The position numbers were made by a program, and so were the translations under genes. From positions 62,001 to 126,000 of the forward strand of contig CAWHZU010000005.1 of NCBI GenBank assembly GCA_963833885.1: DNA of 64,000 nt, read 5' to 3'. The stretch is from JASHPR01 sp963833885. GTDB taxonomy: Bacteria; Actinomycetota; Actinomycetes; Streptosporangiales; Streptosporangiaceae. The notes below the pieces were generated by a model. That model was not told where the DNA came from. It saw only the letters and a list, made by a program, of their open reading frames with translations, and did no database searches. Shown here piece by piece: positions 1 to 8,597 of the stretch; position 1 is the stretch's first letter, and each line of letters starts with the position of its first letter.

Positions 1-748
1 CTGGCCGACCCGCCGCTGTTCGACCCGTCGGGTTCGGACCGGCTCGGCCTCTTCGTCGCGGCTCAGCTGGCCCAGCGCCACGATATCCAGGTGCGGCTAA
101 GGCCCTCGGATTACGGCGGCGTGCTGGCCGTCGTCCTGATCCCGCTCGGTCTGGTGCTCCCGGGCGACGGTGCAGGCCGGGCTGGCCGGGCCGGCCCGCG
201 AGGTCACCGCGCCGCGCTTTCCGATCCGCGAGGTCACGCTGCCCGCGGCTGCCCGCGAGGTCACCCTGCCGCCCGTGGCGGCTCGCGAGCTCACCGTGCC
301 GCCGCCGGTGGCCAGTGAGGTCACCGTGCCGCCCGCGGTGGCCTGGCCCGTCACCGTGCCACCGCCCCCGGCGGCGGTGCCGTCCGACGGGAACGGGACG
401 CAAGCCGGTGCGCCATCGCCTTCGGACGTTACCGCACCGGAGGACTTGCAGCCCGAGCCGGAGCCCGTGGGCGCGCAGACCGGGCTGACCGAGAACGGCC
501 TGCCGCAGCGGGTCCGGCAGATGAGCCTGGCACCCCAGCTCCGGAATTCGGCGGCCTCGCAGCCGCTTGCGGCCCCGGTGGCGAGTCCCCGTTCGCCGGA
601 GAAGGCGCGCAGCGTCATGTCGGCCTTCCGGCAGGGCTGGCGGCTCGGCCTGTCCGAGAACGGCGGGAAACATGGCCATCTCAGCCCGCACCACCCACCC
701 ACACCACCCACCAGCCCCGACTTCCCGCAGGAGGGGGATAGCCAATGA
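1..748 (+). pseudogene. C-terminal part of a conservon-type sensor histidine kinase, frame broken
   Basis: The window opens inside this gene. Frame 1 (to about base 165) encodes the end of a HATPase domain: DRLGLFVAAQLAQRH, then RLRPSDYGGVLAVVLIP, the G2-box end typical of large actinomycete nitrate-sensor-like kinases. The usual tail of this family (GLPQRVRQMSLAPQLR, SPEKARSVMSAFRQG) is in frame 2, from about 170 to 748, so one indel between about 140 and 200 splits the gene. Between the halves lies a proline-rich run with six copies of a ten-residue REVTxP unit. The stop overlaps the next start (ATGA, 745-748), and the following roadblock, DUF742 and GTPase genes identify it as the kinase of a conservon (CvnA role). 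Whether the break is natural or a base error cannot be told here. Confidence 0.75.
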
Positions 749-1197
749 ACATGCATGCCACCGAGCAGCCGCTACATCGCACCACGATGACCGACAGCCA
801 TCTCGACTGGCTCGTCGACGACCTGGCCAGGCGCGTGACCCACGTGCAAAAGGCCGCGGTGCTGTCCAGGGACGGCTTCGCCCTGGGCACCTCGTCCGGG
901 CTCAGCCGTGAGGACGCGGAGCACCTGTCGGCCCTTGCCGCCGGCATTCAGAGCCTCGCCAACGGCGGCGCGATCCACTTCGGCGGCGGCCAGGTGCACC
1001 AGACCGTCATCGAGATGGACCAGGCCTTCCTGTTCGTGACGGCCGCCGGCGAGGGAAGCTGCCTCGCGGTGCTGGCCGACGCGAAGGCAGACGTCGGCCT
1101 CGTCGCCTACGAGATGGCGCTGATAGTGAAGCAGGTGGGTCGGCACATGGCGGTGCAGCGCAAGCCCGTGTCCGGAGCCAGCGAAGCAGTCGTCTGA
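745..1197 (+). CDS. Roadblock/LC7 domain protein of a conservon (CvnB type)
   Basis: A 150-residue protein whose core (LDWLVDDLARRVTHVQKAAV, then DGFALGTSSGLSREDAEHLS) is the roadblock/LC7 fold. In conservons this protein is thought to act with the DUF742 protein and the small GTPase, passing a signal from the membrane kinase in a G-protein-like complex. The start at 745 is supported by AGGAGGGGG at 729-737; an internal ATG at 787 begins the conserved domain. It follows the kinase with a four-base overlap and precedes DUF742 by nine bases, so the four genes form one operon. The family assignment is strong; the biological output is unknown. Confidence 0.9.
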   Translation: MNMHATEQPLHRTTMTDSHLDWLVDDLARRVTHVQKAAVLSRDGFALGTSSGLSREDAEHLSALAAGIQSLANGGAIHFGGGQVHQTVIEMDQAFLFVTAAGEGSCLAVLADAKADVGLVAYEMALIVKQVGRHMAVQRKPVSGASEAVV

Positions 1198-1206
1198 GCC
1201 AAGGCC

Positions 1207-1578
1207 GTGGATCTCAGCGATGACCCGCGGCGGAGCCGCTGGTTCAGCCCCGTGGTGCGTCCCTACGCGCTCGTGCGTGGCCGGACCAAGCCGGCGGGTG
1301 ACCGCCTCGACGTCATATCGATGGCTTACTCCCTGCGGGTGTCCGTGCCAGACCCGACCGAGCTGGAACCGGAACATCTGGCGCTGCTCCAGCGGTGCGC
1401 GGTTCCCATGTCCGTTGCGGAACTCGCATCCGGGCTTGATCTGCCGCTGGGCGTGGTCCGCGTGCTGCTCGCGGACCTCCGCGAACGGGAACTCGTCAAA
1501 ATCGACGGGCCGGCCCAGGAGCGGGTCACCGATATCCGGCTTCTCAGGGAGGTGGCCGATGGGCTACGCCGACTATGA
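1207..1578 (+). CDS. DUF742 family protein of a conservon (CvnC type)
   Basis: A 123-residue protein, GTG start. The C-terminal half (RCAVPMSVAELASGLDLPLG, then VVRVLLADLRERELVKI) is the winged-helix-like part of DUF742. The family is almost exclusively actinobacterial and sits between roadblock and GTPase genes, as here. It overlaps the GTPase start at 1559 by 20 bases, which suggests translational coupling. It probably bridges the roadblock protein and the GTPase; DNA binding is possible from the fold but not shown. Confidence 0.88.
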   Translation: MDLSDDPRRSRWFSPVVRPYALVRGRTKPAGDRLDVISMAYSLRVSVPDPTELEPEHLALLQRCAVPMSVAELASGLDLPLGVVRVLLADLRERELVKIDGPAQERVTDIRLLREVADGLRRL

Positions 1579-2167
1579 CAGCAGCGCTCCCGTCGCCGTC
1601 AAGATCCTCATCGCGGGCGGGTTCGGCGTGGGCAAGACCACGCTGGTGGGGGCGCTCACGGAGATACTGCCGCTGCGCACCGAGGAAGAGCTCACCGGTC
1701 CCGGCGCGGCCATCGACGTGACCACCGGCGTCGAGGCCAAGCGGACGACGACCGTGGCCATGGACTTCGGCCGGATCACCATCAAGACCAGCCTGGTGGT
1801 CTACCTCTTCGGCATGCCCGGGCAGCAGCGATTCTGGTTCATGTGGGACGACCTCTCGCACGGCGCGCTCGGGGTCATCGTCCTGGCCGACGTCAGGCGG
1901 CTGGCCGACTGCTTCCCGTCCATCGACTACTTCGAGCGGCGCAAGGTGCCCTTCATCGTCGCGCTGAACTGCTTCGCGGGCTCGCGCTCGTACGACGAGA
2001 CCGAGGTCCGGCAGGCTCTCGACCTCGACACGCAGATACCGATCGTCCGCTGCGACGCGCGCGAGCGCGGTACGAGCCGGGACGTGCTCGTCACTCTCGT
2101 CGATCAGGCGATCGCCGTGGCCGAGTCCGGCCCGCTGATGCCGAGCACGTCCGGCTCGCGCTTCTGA
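1559..2167 (+). CDS. Conservon GTPase (CvnD type ATP/GTP-binding protein)
   Basis: A 202-residue small GTPase. The start at 1559 (MGYADYDSSAPVAVKILIAG) is chosen because the domain begins there; reading further upstream in this frame only runs through the DUF742 gene in a wrong frame. The P-loop is GGFGVGKTT (about residues 20-28), the switch II/G3 region is MPGQQRFWFMWDD, and VALNCF is the degenerate G4 segment common in this family. It closes the conservon operon. The gene runs convergently into kdpE, leaving only 18 bases between stops. Confidence 0.9.
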   Translation: MGYADYDSSAPVAVKILIAGGFGVGKTTLVGALTEILPLRTEEELTGPGAAIDVTTGVEAKRTTTVAMDFGRITIKTSLVVYLFGMPGQQRFWFMWDDLSHGALGVIVLADVRRLADCFPSIDYFERRKVPFIVALNCFAGSRSYDETEVRQALDLDTQIPIVRCDARERGTSRDVLVTLVDQAIAVAESGPLMPSTSGSRF

Positions 2168-2185
2168 ACACCCGGCGCGGGCCGG

Positions 2186-2959
2186 TCATGGCCGGTAGCG
2201 ATAACCCATGCCCGGCTCGGTCAGCAGGTGGCGAGGGCGGTGCGGGTCGTCCTCCAGCTTCCGGCGCAGCCCGGCCATGTGGAACCGGAGGTAGTGCGTG
2301 CTGCGCTCGAATCCCGGCCCCCAGACGTCGCCGAGCAGGCGCTGGGAACCCACCAGCTGCCCGGGGGCGCTGAGCAGGATCTCGAGCAGGCGCCATTCGG
2401 TGGGTGTGAGGTGCAGTTCGCCGCGTTCGCTGCCGTCGGTCTCGCGGACCCTGACGATCGTGTGCGCGGCGGTGTCGATCTCGTAGCCGCCGATGCTGAA
2501 CGTCGTGCCAGCCGGTGCCGGGTCGCCGCGGCGCAGCGCGGCGCGCAGCCGGGCGAGCAGTTCTTCCATGTCAAACGGCTTGGTGACGTAGTCGTCGGCG
2601 CCCGCGTCCAGGGCACCGATCTTGTCGCCGGAGCCTGCCCGTCCGGACAGCACGATCACCGGCGCCCTGGACCAGCCGCGCAGCTCGCGGATCACCTCGC
2701 CGCCGTCGATGTCGGGCAGCCCGAGGTCGAGCAAGACCACATCGGGCGGGTGCCGCCGAGCCGCGGCAAGCCCCTCGGTGCCCGTGGCAGCGGTCACCAC
2801 GTCGTAGCCCCGCGCGCGCAGGTTGATCCGGAGCGCGCGGAGCAGCGCCGGCTCGTCCTCGACGATCAGCACCCGGGGGGCCAGTGCGTCGTGGCGCGCG
2901 GGCGGGCCTTCAGCCCGCCCGCGCGCCTCCGTCATGACTGTCCTCGCTGCCTGTGCCAT
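2186..2959 (-). CDS. kdpE: KdpE-like OmpR-family response regulator
   Basis: A 257-residue two-component regulator. The receiver domain has the acidic pocket VEDEP (about 33-37), the phospho-acceptor Asp in VVLLDLGLPD (about residue 78) and the conserved Lys in VTKPF (about 131). The C-terminal winged helix includes LTPTEWRLLEILL and ends GMGYRYRP, typical of KdpE. It lies 22 bases after kdpC and should control the kdp operon. The unusual point is that no kdpD sensor kinase lies next to it: the preceding gene is kdpC and the following genes are the convergent conservon, so its partner must be elsewhere or absent. Confidence 0.88.
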   Translation of the reverse strand: MAQAARTVMTEARGRAEGPPARHDALAPRVLIVEDEPALLRALRINLRARGYDVVTAATGTEGLAAARRHPPDVVLLDLGLPDIDGGEVIRELRGWSRAPVIVLSGRAGSGDKIGALDAGADDYVTKPFDMEELLARLRAALRRGDPAPAGTTFSIGGYEIDTAAHTIVRVRETDGSERGELHLTPTEWRLLEILLSAPGQLVGSQRLLGDVWGPGFERSTHYLRFHMAGLRRKLEDDPHRPRHLLTEPGMGYRYRP

Positions 2960-2981
2960 CGGTCCCGGGCGGTCACATACC

Positions 2982-3617
2982 TTACGAAACCGGGTACTTC
3001 TCGTTCAGGGCGATGTTCAGGTTAAGCACGTCCACCCGCGGCTCGCCGAGGAACCCGAGCGTCCGGCCCTGGGTGTACTGCTTGACCAGCGCCATGATCG
3101 CCGCCGGGCTGACATGCCTGGCCGCCGCGACACGATCCACCTGGATGTCGGCGTTCTGCGGGGAGATGTCCGGGTCGAGACCGGAGCCAGAAGTGGTCAC
3201 CGCGTCCGGTGGGATCTGGGAGATCTTGACGTGATCGAACTTGGCGATCTCCTGCTGCTCCTGCTTGATGTTCTTGATCAGGACCGGGTTGTTCGGGCCG
3301 AGGTTCGACGCGGTGGAGTATCGCGGGTCGCAGCCGTAGTCGTCCTTGGCGCCAGCCAGGATCGCGTCCGACGGGCGCGGCTGGAAGTACTGCGGCATCG
3401 GGTTGCCGTTGGCGTACACGAACTCCTGGCAGAGCAGGCCGGAGCCAACCACGCGGCCGTGGAAGCTGACCTCCGAGCCGTTGGCCTGCTTGTTGAAGGC
3501 CACCTGCGCGATCCCCCACATGAACACCGGGTAGATGATCCCGGTGAGCACGGTGAACACCAGGAGCAGGCGGAGTCCCGCGATGTGCTGCCGGACAATG
3601 TTGGGAAGGCGGTTCAT
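2982..3617 (-). CDS. kdpC: KdpC, subunit of the potassium-transporting ATPase
   Basis: A 211-residue protein with one N-terminal membrane segment (LRLLLVFTVLTGIIYPVFMW) and a periplasm-side domain with the family signatures GSGLDPDISPQNA and LNLNIAL near the end. It stabilises the KdpFABC complex and aids high-affinity K+ binding. The start at 3617 is preferred over an upstream ATG because AGGTGA lies just before it and because an upstream start would add a serine-rich tail read from inside kdpB. Seven bases separate it from the kdpB stop. Confidence 0.93.
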   Translation of the reverse strand: MNRLPNIVRQHIAGLRLLLVFTVLTGIIYPVFMWGIAQVAFNKQANGSEVSFHGRVVGSGLLCQEFVYANGNPMPQYFQPRPSDAILAGAKDDYGCDPRYSTASNLGPNNPVLIKNIKQEQQEIAKFDHVKISQIPPDAVTTSGSGLDPDISPQNADIQVDRVAAARHVSPAAIMALVKQYTQGRTLGFLGEPRVDVLNLNIALNEKYPVS

Positions 3618-3624
3618 CTGTCGA

Positions 3625-5751
3625 TCACCTAAACCCTGGGACGAACTGGATGATGAGGTCGATGAGCTTGATGCCAATGAACGGGATGATCAGCCCGCCG
3701 ACGCCGTAGATCAACAGGTTCCTGCGGAGCATTGACGACGCCGACGAGGGCCTGTACTTGACGCCGCGCAGCGCCAGCGGAATCAGCGCGACGATGATCA
3801 GCGCGTTGAAGATGATCGCCGAGGTGATCGCCGACTCCGGGCTGTGCAGGTGCAGGATGTTGAGCTTGGCCAGGCCGGGGATCACGCCCTCGAACATGGC
3901 CGGGATGATGGCGAAGTACTTGGCCACGTCGTTGGTGATGGAGAACGTGGTCAGCGCGCCGCGGGTGATCAGCAACTGCTTGCCGATCTCGACGATCTGG
4001 ATGAGCTTGGTCGGGTTTGAGTCCAGGTCCACCATGTTCCCGGCCTCCTTGGCGGCCGAGGTTCCGGTGTTCATGGCCACGCCGACGTCGGCCTGGGCCA
4101 GTGCCGGGGCGTCGTTGGTGCCGTCCCCGGTCATCGCGACCAGCTTGCCGCCCTCCTGCTCCTTCTTGATCAGCGCCATTTTGTCTTCCGGCGTCGCCTC
4201 GGCCAGGAAGTCGTCCACGCCCGACTCGTCCGCGATCGCCTTGGCGGTCAGCGGGTTGTCACCGGTGATCATGACGGTCCGGATGCCCATCCTGCGCATC
4301 TCGGCGAACCGCTCGGCGATGCCCTCCTTGACGATGTCCTTGAGGTAGATCACGCCGAGCGCGCGGGCCTGCCCGTTGGCCGGCTTCTCGGCGACCACCA
4401 GCGGCGTGCCGCCGACGCCGGAGATGCTGTCTACCGTGTGCCCACAGGCCGGCGGTTCGCCGCCGTTGTCCCGGATCCACTGTGAGACCGAGGCCGCGGC
4501 GCCCTTGCGGACCTGGCGCCCGTCGGCCAGGTCGACGCCGCTCATCCGGGTCTGAGCGGTGAACTCGACGAACTCCGCGCCGGGCAGTTCGCCCTCGTTC
4601 CGCTCGCGCAGCCCGTAGTTCTCCTTGGCCAGCACCACGATCGAGCGCCCCTCAGGGGTGTAGTCGGCCATGGACGATAGCTGGGCCGCGTCGGCGAGTT
4701 CCGTCGTGGTGACCCCGTCCACCGGGATGAACTCGGTGGCCTGCCGGTTCCCGATGGTGATCGTGCCGGTCTTGTCCAGCAGCAGCGTGTTCACGTCGCC
4801 GGCTGCCTCCACCGCGCGGCCCGACATGGCCAGCACGTTCTGCTGCACCAGCCGGTCCATGCCCGCGATGCCGATCGCGGACAGCAGCGCGCCGATCGTG
4901 GTCGGGATCAGCGCGACCAGCAGCGCGACCAGGATCACCAGGGTCTGCGGCGCCTTGCTGTAGTACGCCATCGGCTGCAGGGTGATGACGGCCAGCATGA
5001 AGATGATGGTCAGCGAGGCCAGCAGGATGTTCAGCGCGATCTCGTTCGGCGTCTTCTGCCGGCTCGCCCCCTCGACCAGTGCGATCATCCGGTCGATGAA
5101 GGTCTCGCCCGGCTTGGAGGTGATCTGCACCACGATCCGGTCGGACAGCACCCTGGTGCCGCCGGTGACCGCGGACCGGTCACCGCCGGACTCGCGGATC
5201 ACCGGGGCGGACTCGCCGGTGATCGCCGACTCGTCGACCGAGGCGATGCCCTCCACCACGTCGCCATCGCCGGGGATGATCTCCCCGGCCTCCACCACGA
5301 CGTGGTCGCCGAGCGTGAGGCCGGTGCCGGGCACCGGCTCCTCGCGGGTTTCGGTCTGGCCCGGATGCCAGTCGACCAGCCGCCGGGCCACGGTCTCCCG
5401 CTTGGTCCGCCGCAGCGTCTCGGCCTGCGCCTTGCCGCGGCCCTCGGCCACCGCCTCGGCGAGGTTGGCGAACACCACCGTCAGCCACAGGACGACCACG
5501 ATCGTCCAGTTGAAGGCCGGCTTCGTGTCCTTGAAGATGGCCGTGTACATGCACAGCAACGCGCCGACCTCGACCACGAACATGACCGGGTTCTTGATCT
5601 GGACCCGCGGGTCCAGCTTCTTGAACGCGTCGGGAGTTGCCTTCCAGAGCGTCTTGGCGTCGAGCGTGCCCCCGCCGACCCGGTGCGGCTGGACGTCGCC
5701 CGGCTTGTTTTGCGCGCCGGCTGGGACCCCGGGTGTGGTTGTCACAGACAT
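3625..5751 (-). CDS. kdpB: KdpB, P-type ATPase subunit of the potassium pump
   Basis: A 708-residue P-type ATPase, the energy-coupling subunit of KdpFABC in the cytoplasmic membrane. Visible landmarks: the actuator motif ITGESAPV, the phosphorylation motif DKTGTIT (about residue 326), and the hinge GDGTNDAPALAQADVGVAM. Its start and the kdpA stop share a base (TGATG at 5749-5753), typical of coupled translation. Length and order match the family fully; nothing is missing. Confidence 0.97.
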   Translation of the reverse strand: MSVTTTPGVPAGAQNKPGDVQPHRVGGGTLDAKTLWKATPDAFKKLDPRVQIKNPVMFVVEVGALLCMYTAIFKDTKPAFNWTIVVVLWLTVVFANLAEAVAEGRGKAQAETLRRTKRETVARRLVDWHPGQTETREEPVPGTGLTLGDHVVVEAGEIIPGDGDVVEGIASVDESAITGESAPVIRESGGDRSAVTGGTRVLSDRIVVQITSKPGETFIDRMIALVEGASRQKTPNEIALNILLASLTIIFMLAVITLQPMAYYSKAPQTLVILVALLVALIPTTIGALLSAIGIAGMDRLVQQNVLAMSGRAVEAAGDVNTLLLDKTGTITIGNRQATEFIPVDGVTTTELADAAQLSSMADYTPEGRSIVVLAKENYGLRERNEGELPGAEFVEFTAQTRMSGVDLADGRQVRKGAAASVSQWIRDNGGEPPACGHTVDSISGVGGTPLVVAEKPANGQARALGVIYLKDIVKEGIAERFAEMRRMGIRTVMITGDNPLTAKAIADESGVDDFLAEATPEDKMALIKKEQEGGKLVAMTGDGTNDAPALAQADVGVAMNTGTSAAKEAGNMVDLDSNPTKLIQIVEIGKQLLITRGALTTFSITNDVAKYFAIIPAMFEGVIPGLAKLNILHLHSPESAITSAIIFNALIIVALIPLALRGVKYRPSSASSMLRRNLLIYGVGGLIIPFIGIKLIDLIIQFVPGFR

Positions 5752-7418
5752 CAGTGCAGTCCTTCTGCGAACGGCCCCAGCGCGAGGGCGGGGAAGTAGG
5801 TCAGGCCGACCAGGATGAGGATCACGCCGATGAGCATGCCGACGAACAGCGGCGTCCTGGTATCCAGCGTGCCCGCGCTCGCGGGCACCGGTTGCTGTCT
5901 GGCCAGGGAGCCGGCCAGGCCGAGCGCGAAGATCTCCGGCATGAACCGGCCGAACAGCATCACGAACCCGCCCAAAACCTGGTACCAGGCATCGGCCGAA
6001 CCCAGGCCGGCGAACGCGGACCCGTTGTTGTTGGCCATCGAGGCGAACGCGTAGACGACTTCGGTCAGGCCGTGATATCCCGGGTTGAAGATGGCCCTCT
6101 GCCCGATGGGGGTGCCGATGGACAGCCCGGCCGCGGTCAGGACGAGCACCGGCAGGGTCAGGAAGTACAGGGCCGCATACTTCATCTCGACCGGGCGGAT
6201 CTTCTTGCCGATGTACTCCGGCGTGCGGCCCACCATCAGCCCCGCGACGAACACGGTCACCATGGCCAGGACGAGGATGCCGTACATGCCGGCCCCGACG
6301 CCGCCGGGCGCGATCTCCCCGAGTGCGATGTCGAACAGCGCGATGCCGCCGCCGAACGGGGTCAGCGAATCATGGAAGCAGTTCACCGCGCCGGTGGAGG
6401 TCACCGTGGTCGACGCCGCGAACAACGAGCAGCCGGGCGTGCCGAACGCCACCTCCGTTCCCTCAGCGGCGTGGCCAGCGAGTACCGTGGCGTTGCCGCC
6501 GAGGCTGGTGTGGGCCTCGAAGAAGTTGATCCCGCCGACCGCGGCCGCCCAGATGATCGCCATCACGGCGACCAGCGCGTAGCCCTGCCGGTTGTCCTTG
6601 ACCATCCTGCCGAACGCCCGTGGGGTGGCGAACGGGATCAGCAGCAGCGTGAAGATGATGAACCAGTTCGTGAACGGGTTGGGGTTCTCGAACGGGTGCG
6701 CGGCATTCGTGTTGAACCAGCCGCCGCCGTTGTTCCCCATGTCCTTGATGATCTCCGAGGAACCCACCGGGCCGCCGACCATCGTCTGGTGCGCGCCGGA
6801 CAGGGTGGTGATCGTGTGGTAGGCGGTGAAGTTCTCGATCGCGCCGCCGGCGATGAGCACCAGCCCGCCCACGATCGACAGCGGAAGCAGCAGCCGGATC
6901 ACGCAGCGGGTCACGTCCACCCAGAAGTTGCCGAGCTTGTCCGTCTTGGAGCGGGTGAAACCCCGGATCATCGCGATCGCGACCACGATGCCGACCGCCG
7001 CCGACATGAACTGCTGCACCACGAGCCCGCTCATCTGCGTGACGTAGCCCATGGTCGCCTCGCCGGCGTAGTTCTGCCAGTTCGTGTTCGTGACGAACGA
7101 CGCAGCGGTGTTCCACGCCGTGTCCGGCGTGACCGCTGGCAGGCCTTGGTCATAAGGGAAGATCGTCTGCACCCGCTGAATCCCATACAGGAACAGCACG
7201 CTGATGAACGAGAACGCCAGCATGCTGCGCAGGTAGACGGACCACTTCTGGTCCGCGGTGCGGTCGATGCCGATCAGCTTGTAAAAGCCGCGCTCAACCC
7301 GCCAGTCCTTGTCGCTGGTGAAGATCTTCGCCATGTAGTTGCCGAGCGGCACGTAGCACGCGGCAAGCGCGACGACGAGGAGGGCGAACTGCAGCCAGCC
7401 GGCGGCTGTGCTACTCAT
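5751..7418 (-). CDS. kdpA: KdpA, potassium-translocating subunit
   Basis: A 555-residue polytopic membrane protein, the channel-like K+-binding subunit. It carries the degenerate selectivity-filter repeats of the superfamily (for example FVTNTNWQNYAG, and NNNGSAFAGL further on) and the expected membrane segments throughout. The ATG at 7416-7418 overlaps the kdpF stop as TGATG. Together with kdpF, kdpB and kdpC it makes a complete high-affinity K+ uptake pump, induced in other bacteria by K+ limitation or osmotic stress. Confidence 0.97.
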   Translation of the reverse strand: MSSTAAGWLQFALLVVALAACYVPLGNYMAKIFTSDKDWRVERGFYKLIGIDRTADQKWSVYLRSMLAFSFISVLFLYGIQRVQTIFPYDQGLPAVTPDTAWNTAASFVTNTNWQNYAGEATMGYVTQMSGLVVQQFMSAAVGIVVAIAMIRGFTRSKTDKLGNFWVDVTRCVIRLLLPLSIVGGLVLIAGGAIENFTAYHTITTLSGAHQTMVGGPVGSSEIIKDMGNNGGGWFNTNAAHPFENPNPFTNWFIIFTLLLIPFATPRAFGRMVKDNRQGYALVAVMAIIWAAAVGGINFFEAHTSLGGNATVLAGHAAEGTEVAFGTPGCSLFAASTTVTSTGAVNCFHDSLTPFGGGIALFDIALGEIAPGGVGAGMYGILVLAMVTVFVAGLMVGRTPEYIGKKIRPVEMKYAALYFLTLPVLVLTAAGLSIGTPIGQRAIFNPGYHGLTEVVYAFASMANNNGSAFAGLGSADAWYQVLGGFVMLFGRFMPEIFALGLAGSLARQQPVPASAGTLDTRTPLFVGMLIGVILILVGLTYFPALALGPFAEGLH

Positions 7419-7507
7419 CAGAACCTCTCAGGAAATACGAGGGCCACGAACAGGTAGACGGTCAGCACGACCCCGCCGACCAGGCCGATCCAGTTCTCAA
7501 CGCTCAA
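7418..7507 (-). CDS. kdpF: KdpF, small membrane subunit
   Basis: A 29-residue peptide with one membrane segment ending VFPERF, the conserved KdpF tail. The start is a TTG at 7505-7507; a stop a few codons upstream in the same frame leaves no other candidate. It overlaps the preceding small ORF by 11 bases and the kdpA start by one base. In other bacteria KdpF stabilises the KdpABC complex. Confidence 0.85.
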   Translation of the reverse strand: MSVENWIGLVGGVVLTVYLFVALVFPERF

Positions 7508-7586
7508 AGCGCTCGACCCCCTTGATCACGAGGAGGAGCACGCCAAAGGCGACGATCGTTAGGACGATAAAGAGCAGGTCCTGCAT
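7497..7586 (-). CDS. Small membrane protein leading the kdp operon
   Basis: A 29-residue ORF, MQDLLFIVLTIVAFGVLLLV then IKGVERFER, preceded by a strong AGGAGG. It is one hydrophobic helix with a charged C-terminus and overlaps kdpF. Similar-sized hydrophobic ORFs in front of kdpF occur in other actinomycetes. Function unknown; it may be an extra subunit of the pump or a translational leader for kdpF, whose TTG start lies inside it. Confidence 0.75.
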   Translation of the reverse strand: MQDLLFIVLTIVAFGVLLLVIKGVERFER

Positions 7587-7644
7587 GGAGACCTCCTGAG
7601 GATTCACGCGGAACCAGCCCAGTGAACGCCCTGGACAGGCAAAA

Positions 7645-7675
7645 GGGCCGCGCCTAAGCGCGACCCATGCGGCCC
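7645..7675 (-). terminator. Rho-independent terminator between the peptidoglycan-binding gene and kdp
   Basis: GGGCCGC and GCGGCCC form a seven-base stem around a loop that itself contains CGCGC/GCGCG. Read on the minus strand the stem is followed by TTTT. It lies about 90 bases past the stop of the peptidoglycan-binding gene and about 60 bases before the kdp leader ORF, so it most likely ends the former. An attenuator role for kdp is possible but less simple. Confidence 0.65.
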
Positions 7676-7763
7676 GGAGATGATCCCTAACAGGATCTAT
7701 GCAGGCCGTCGGACCTGTGCCCGGTGGCGGCGCCTCGCGGGCGCCGCCACCGGGCTGCGGCGG

Positions 7764-8321
7764 TTACTTGGTGTCGTGCACGACCAGGGCGTTCCAGGTG
7801 CGCTCGCCGACGATGCCGCTCGGCGTCAGGCCGTACCTCTTCTGGAAGGCCTTGACGGCCGACTTGACCATGGGGCCGAACTTGCCGTCGACGCTCAGGG
7901 ACGAGAAGCCGTACTGGTACTTGAGCTGAATCTCCACGGCCGACACGGCAGCCCCGCTCTTGCCCTTCCACAGGGGAACGACCAGAGCCTCCCAGGTCTT
8001 CGCGCCGACCTTCCCGCTGGGGGAGATGCGGTGGCGCGCCTGGAAGGACTTGACCGCGGCCTCGGTCTGGGGGCCGAACTTGCCGTCCACCGTGAGCTCA
8101 ACGTGGCGCTGGATGAGCAGCATCTGGACCGCGTTGACCCGCAGGCCGGTGTCCCCCTTGTGAACGACCGGCCAGATGAGTGCCGGCTTAATCTCGGCCG
8201 CTGCCGTGCTGTGTGCCGATACCGCAGCGTCGGCCGCCAGCGCGGCAGGGCCCGCTGCCACCGCGACGGCCATTCCGGCGCCAACTGCGCCAATTGCGAT
8301 TCGGCGTAGGGCGTTTCGCAT
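7764..8321 (-). CDS. Secreted protein with two peptidoglycan-binding domains
   Basis: A 185-residue protein. Residues 1 to about 30 (MRNALRRIAIGAVGAGMAVA and on) form a Sec-type signal peptide. Two tandem PG_binding_1 domains follow, each with the hallmark VDGKFGP (VELTVDGKFGPQTEAAVKSF and LSVDGKFGPMVKSAVKAF). No catalytic domain is attached. The start at 8321 is chosen because AGGGGGAG precedes it and the signal peptide begins there. It probably binds the cell wall outside the membrane; it could be a partner or regulator of a hydrolase. Confidence 0.85.
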   Translation of the reverse strand: MRNALRRIAIGAVGAGMAVAVAAGPAALAADAAVSAHSTAAAEIKPALIWPVVHKGDTGLRVNAVQMLLIQRHVELTVDGKFGPQTEAAVKSFQARHRISPSGKVGAKTWEALVVPLWKGKSGAAVSAVEIQLKYQYGFSSLSVDGKFGPMVKSAVKAFQKRYGLTPSGIVGERTWNALVVHDTK

Positions 8322-8597
8322 TTCTCCCCCTCTGTGCAAGCAAACTTGCTTGACGATGAATGCATCCCGGGCCTTGGCGGTGCCCGGGGCGCGGAAATTG
8401 TCCCGCAAGACGAGACGCTATTTGCCTTTACCGGCACAGTCAAGTTCTTAGTGCCTGTTTTGCTTAGCCATTGCGAGGCGCCATTTTTCAGTAATTGCCA
8501 CAATGGTAAGTGCGGCCTTAAAAAATATGCATGTGTGCGAAATGCCGCGGGCAGGCGTGGTCGACGAAGCGGGGTGCTAAAGCACTGCCGGTCGGCC

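Noticed and set aside
97..756. Long open frame opposite the conservon kinase tail
   Set aside because: It is a G+C-driven frame on the other strand with no RBS and runs antisense to the clear kinase tail.
5637..7457. 606-codon plus-strand frame opposite kdpA
   Set aside because: Shadow of kdpA; composition is Arg/Gly/Asp/His without a domain.
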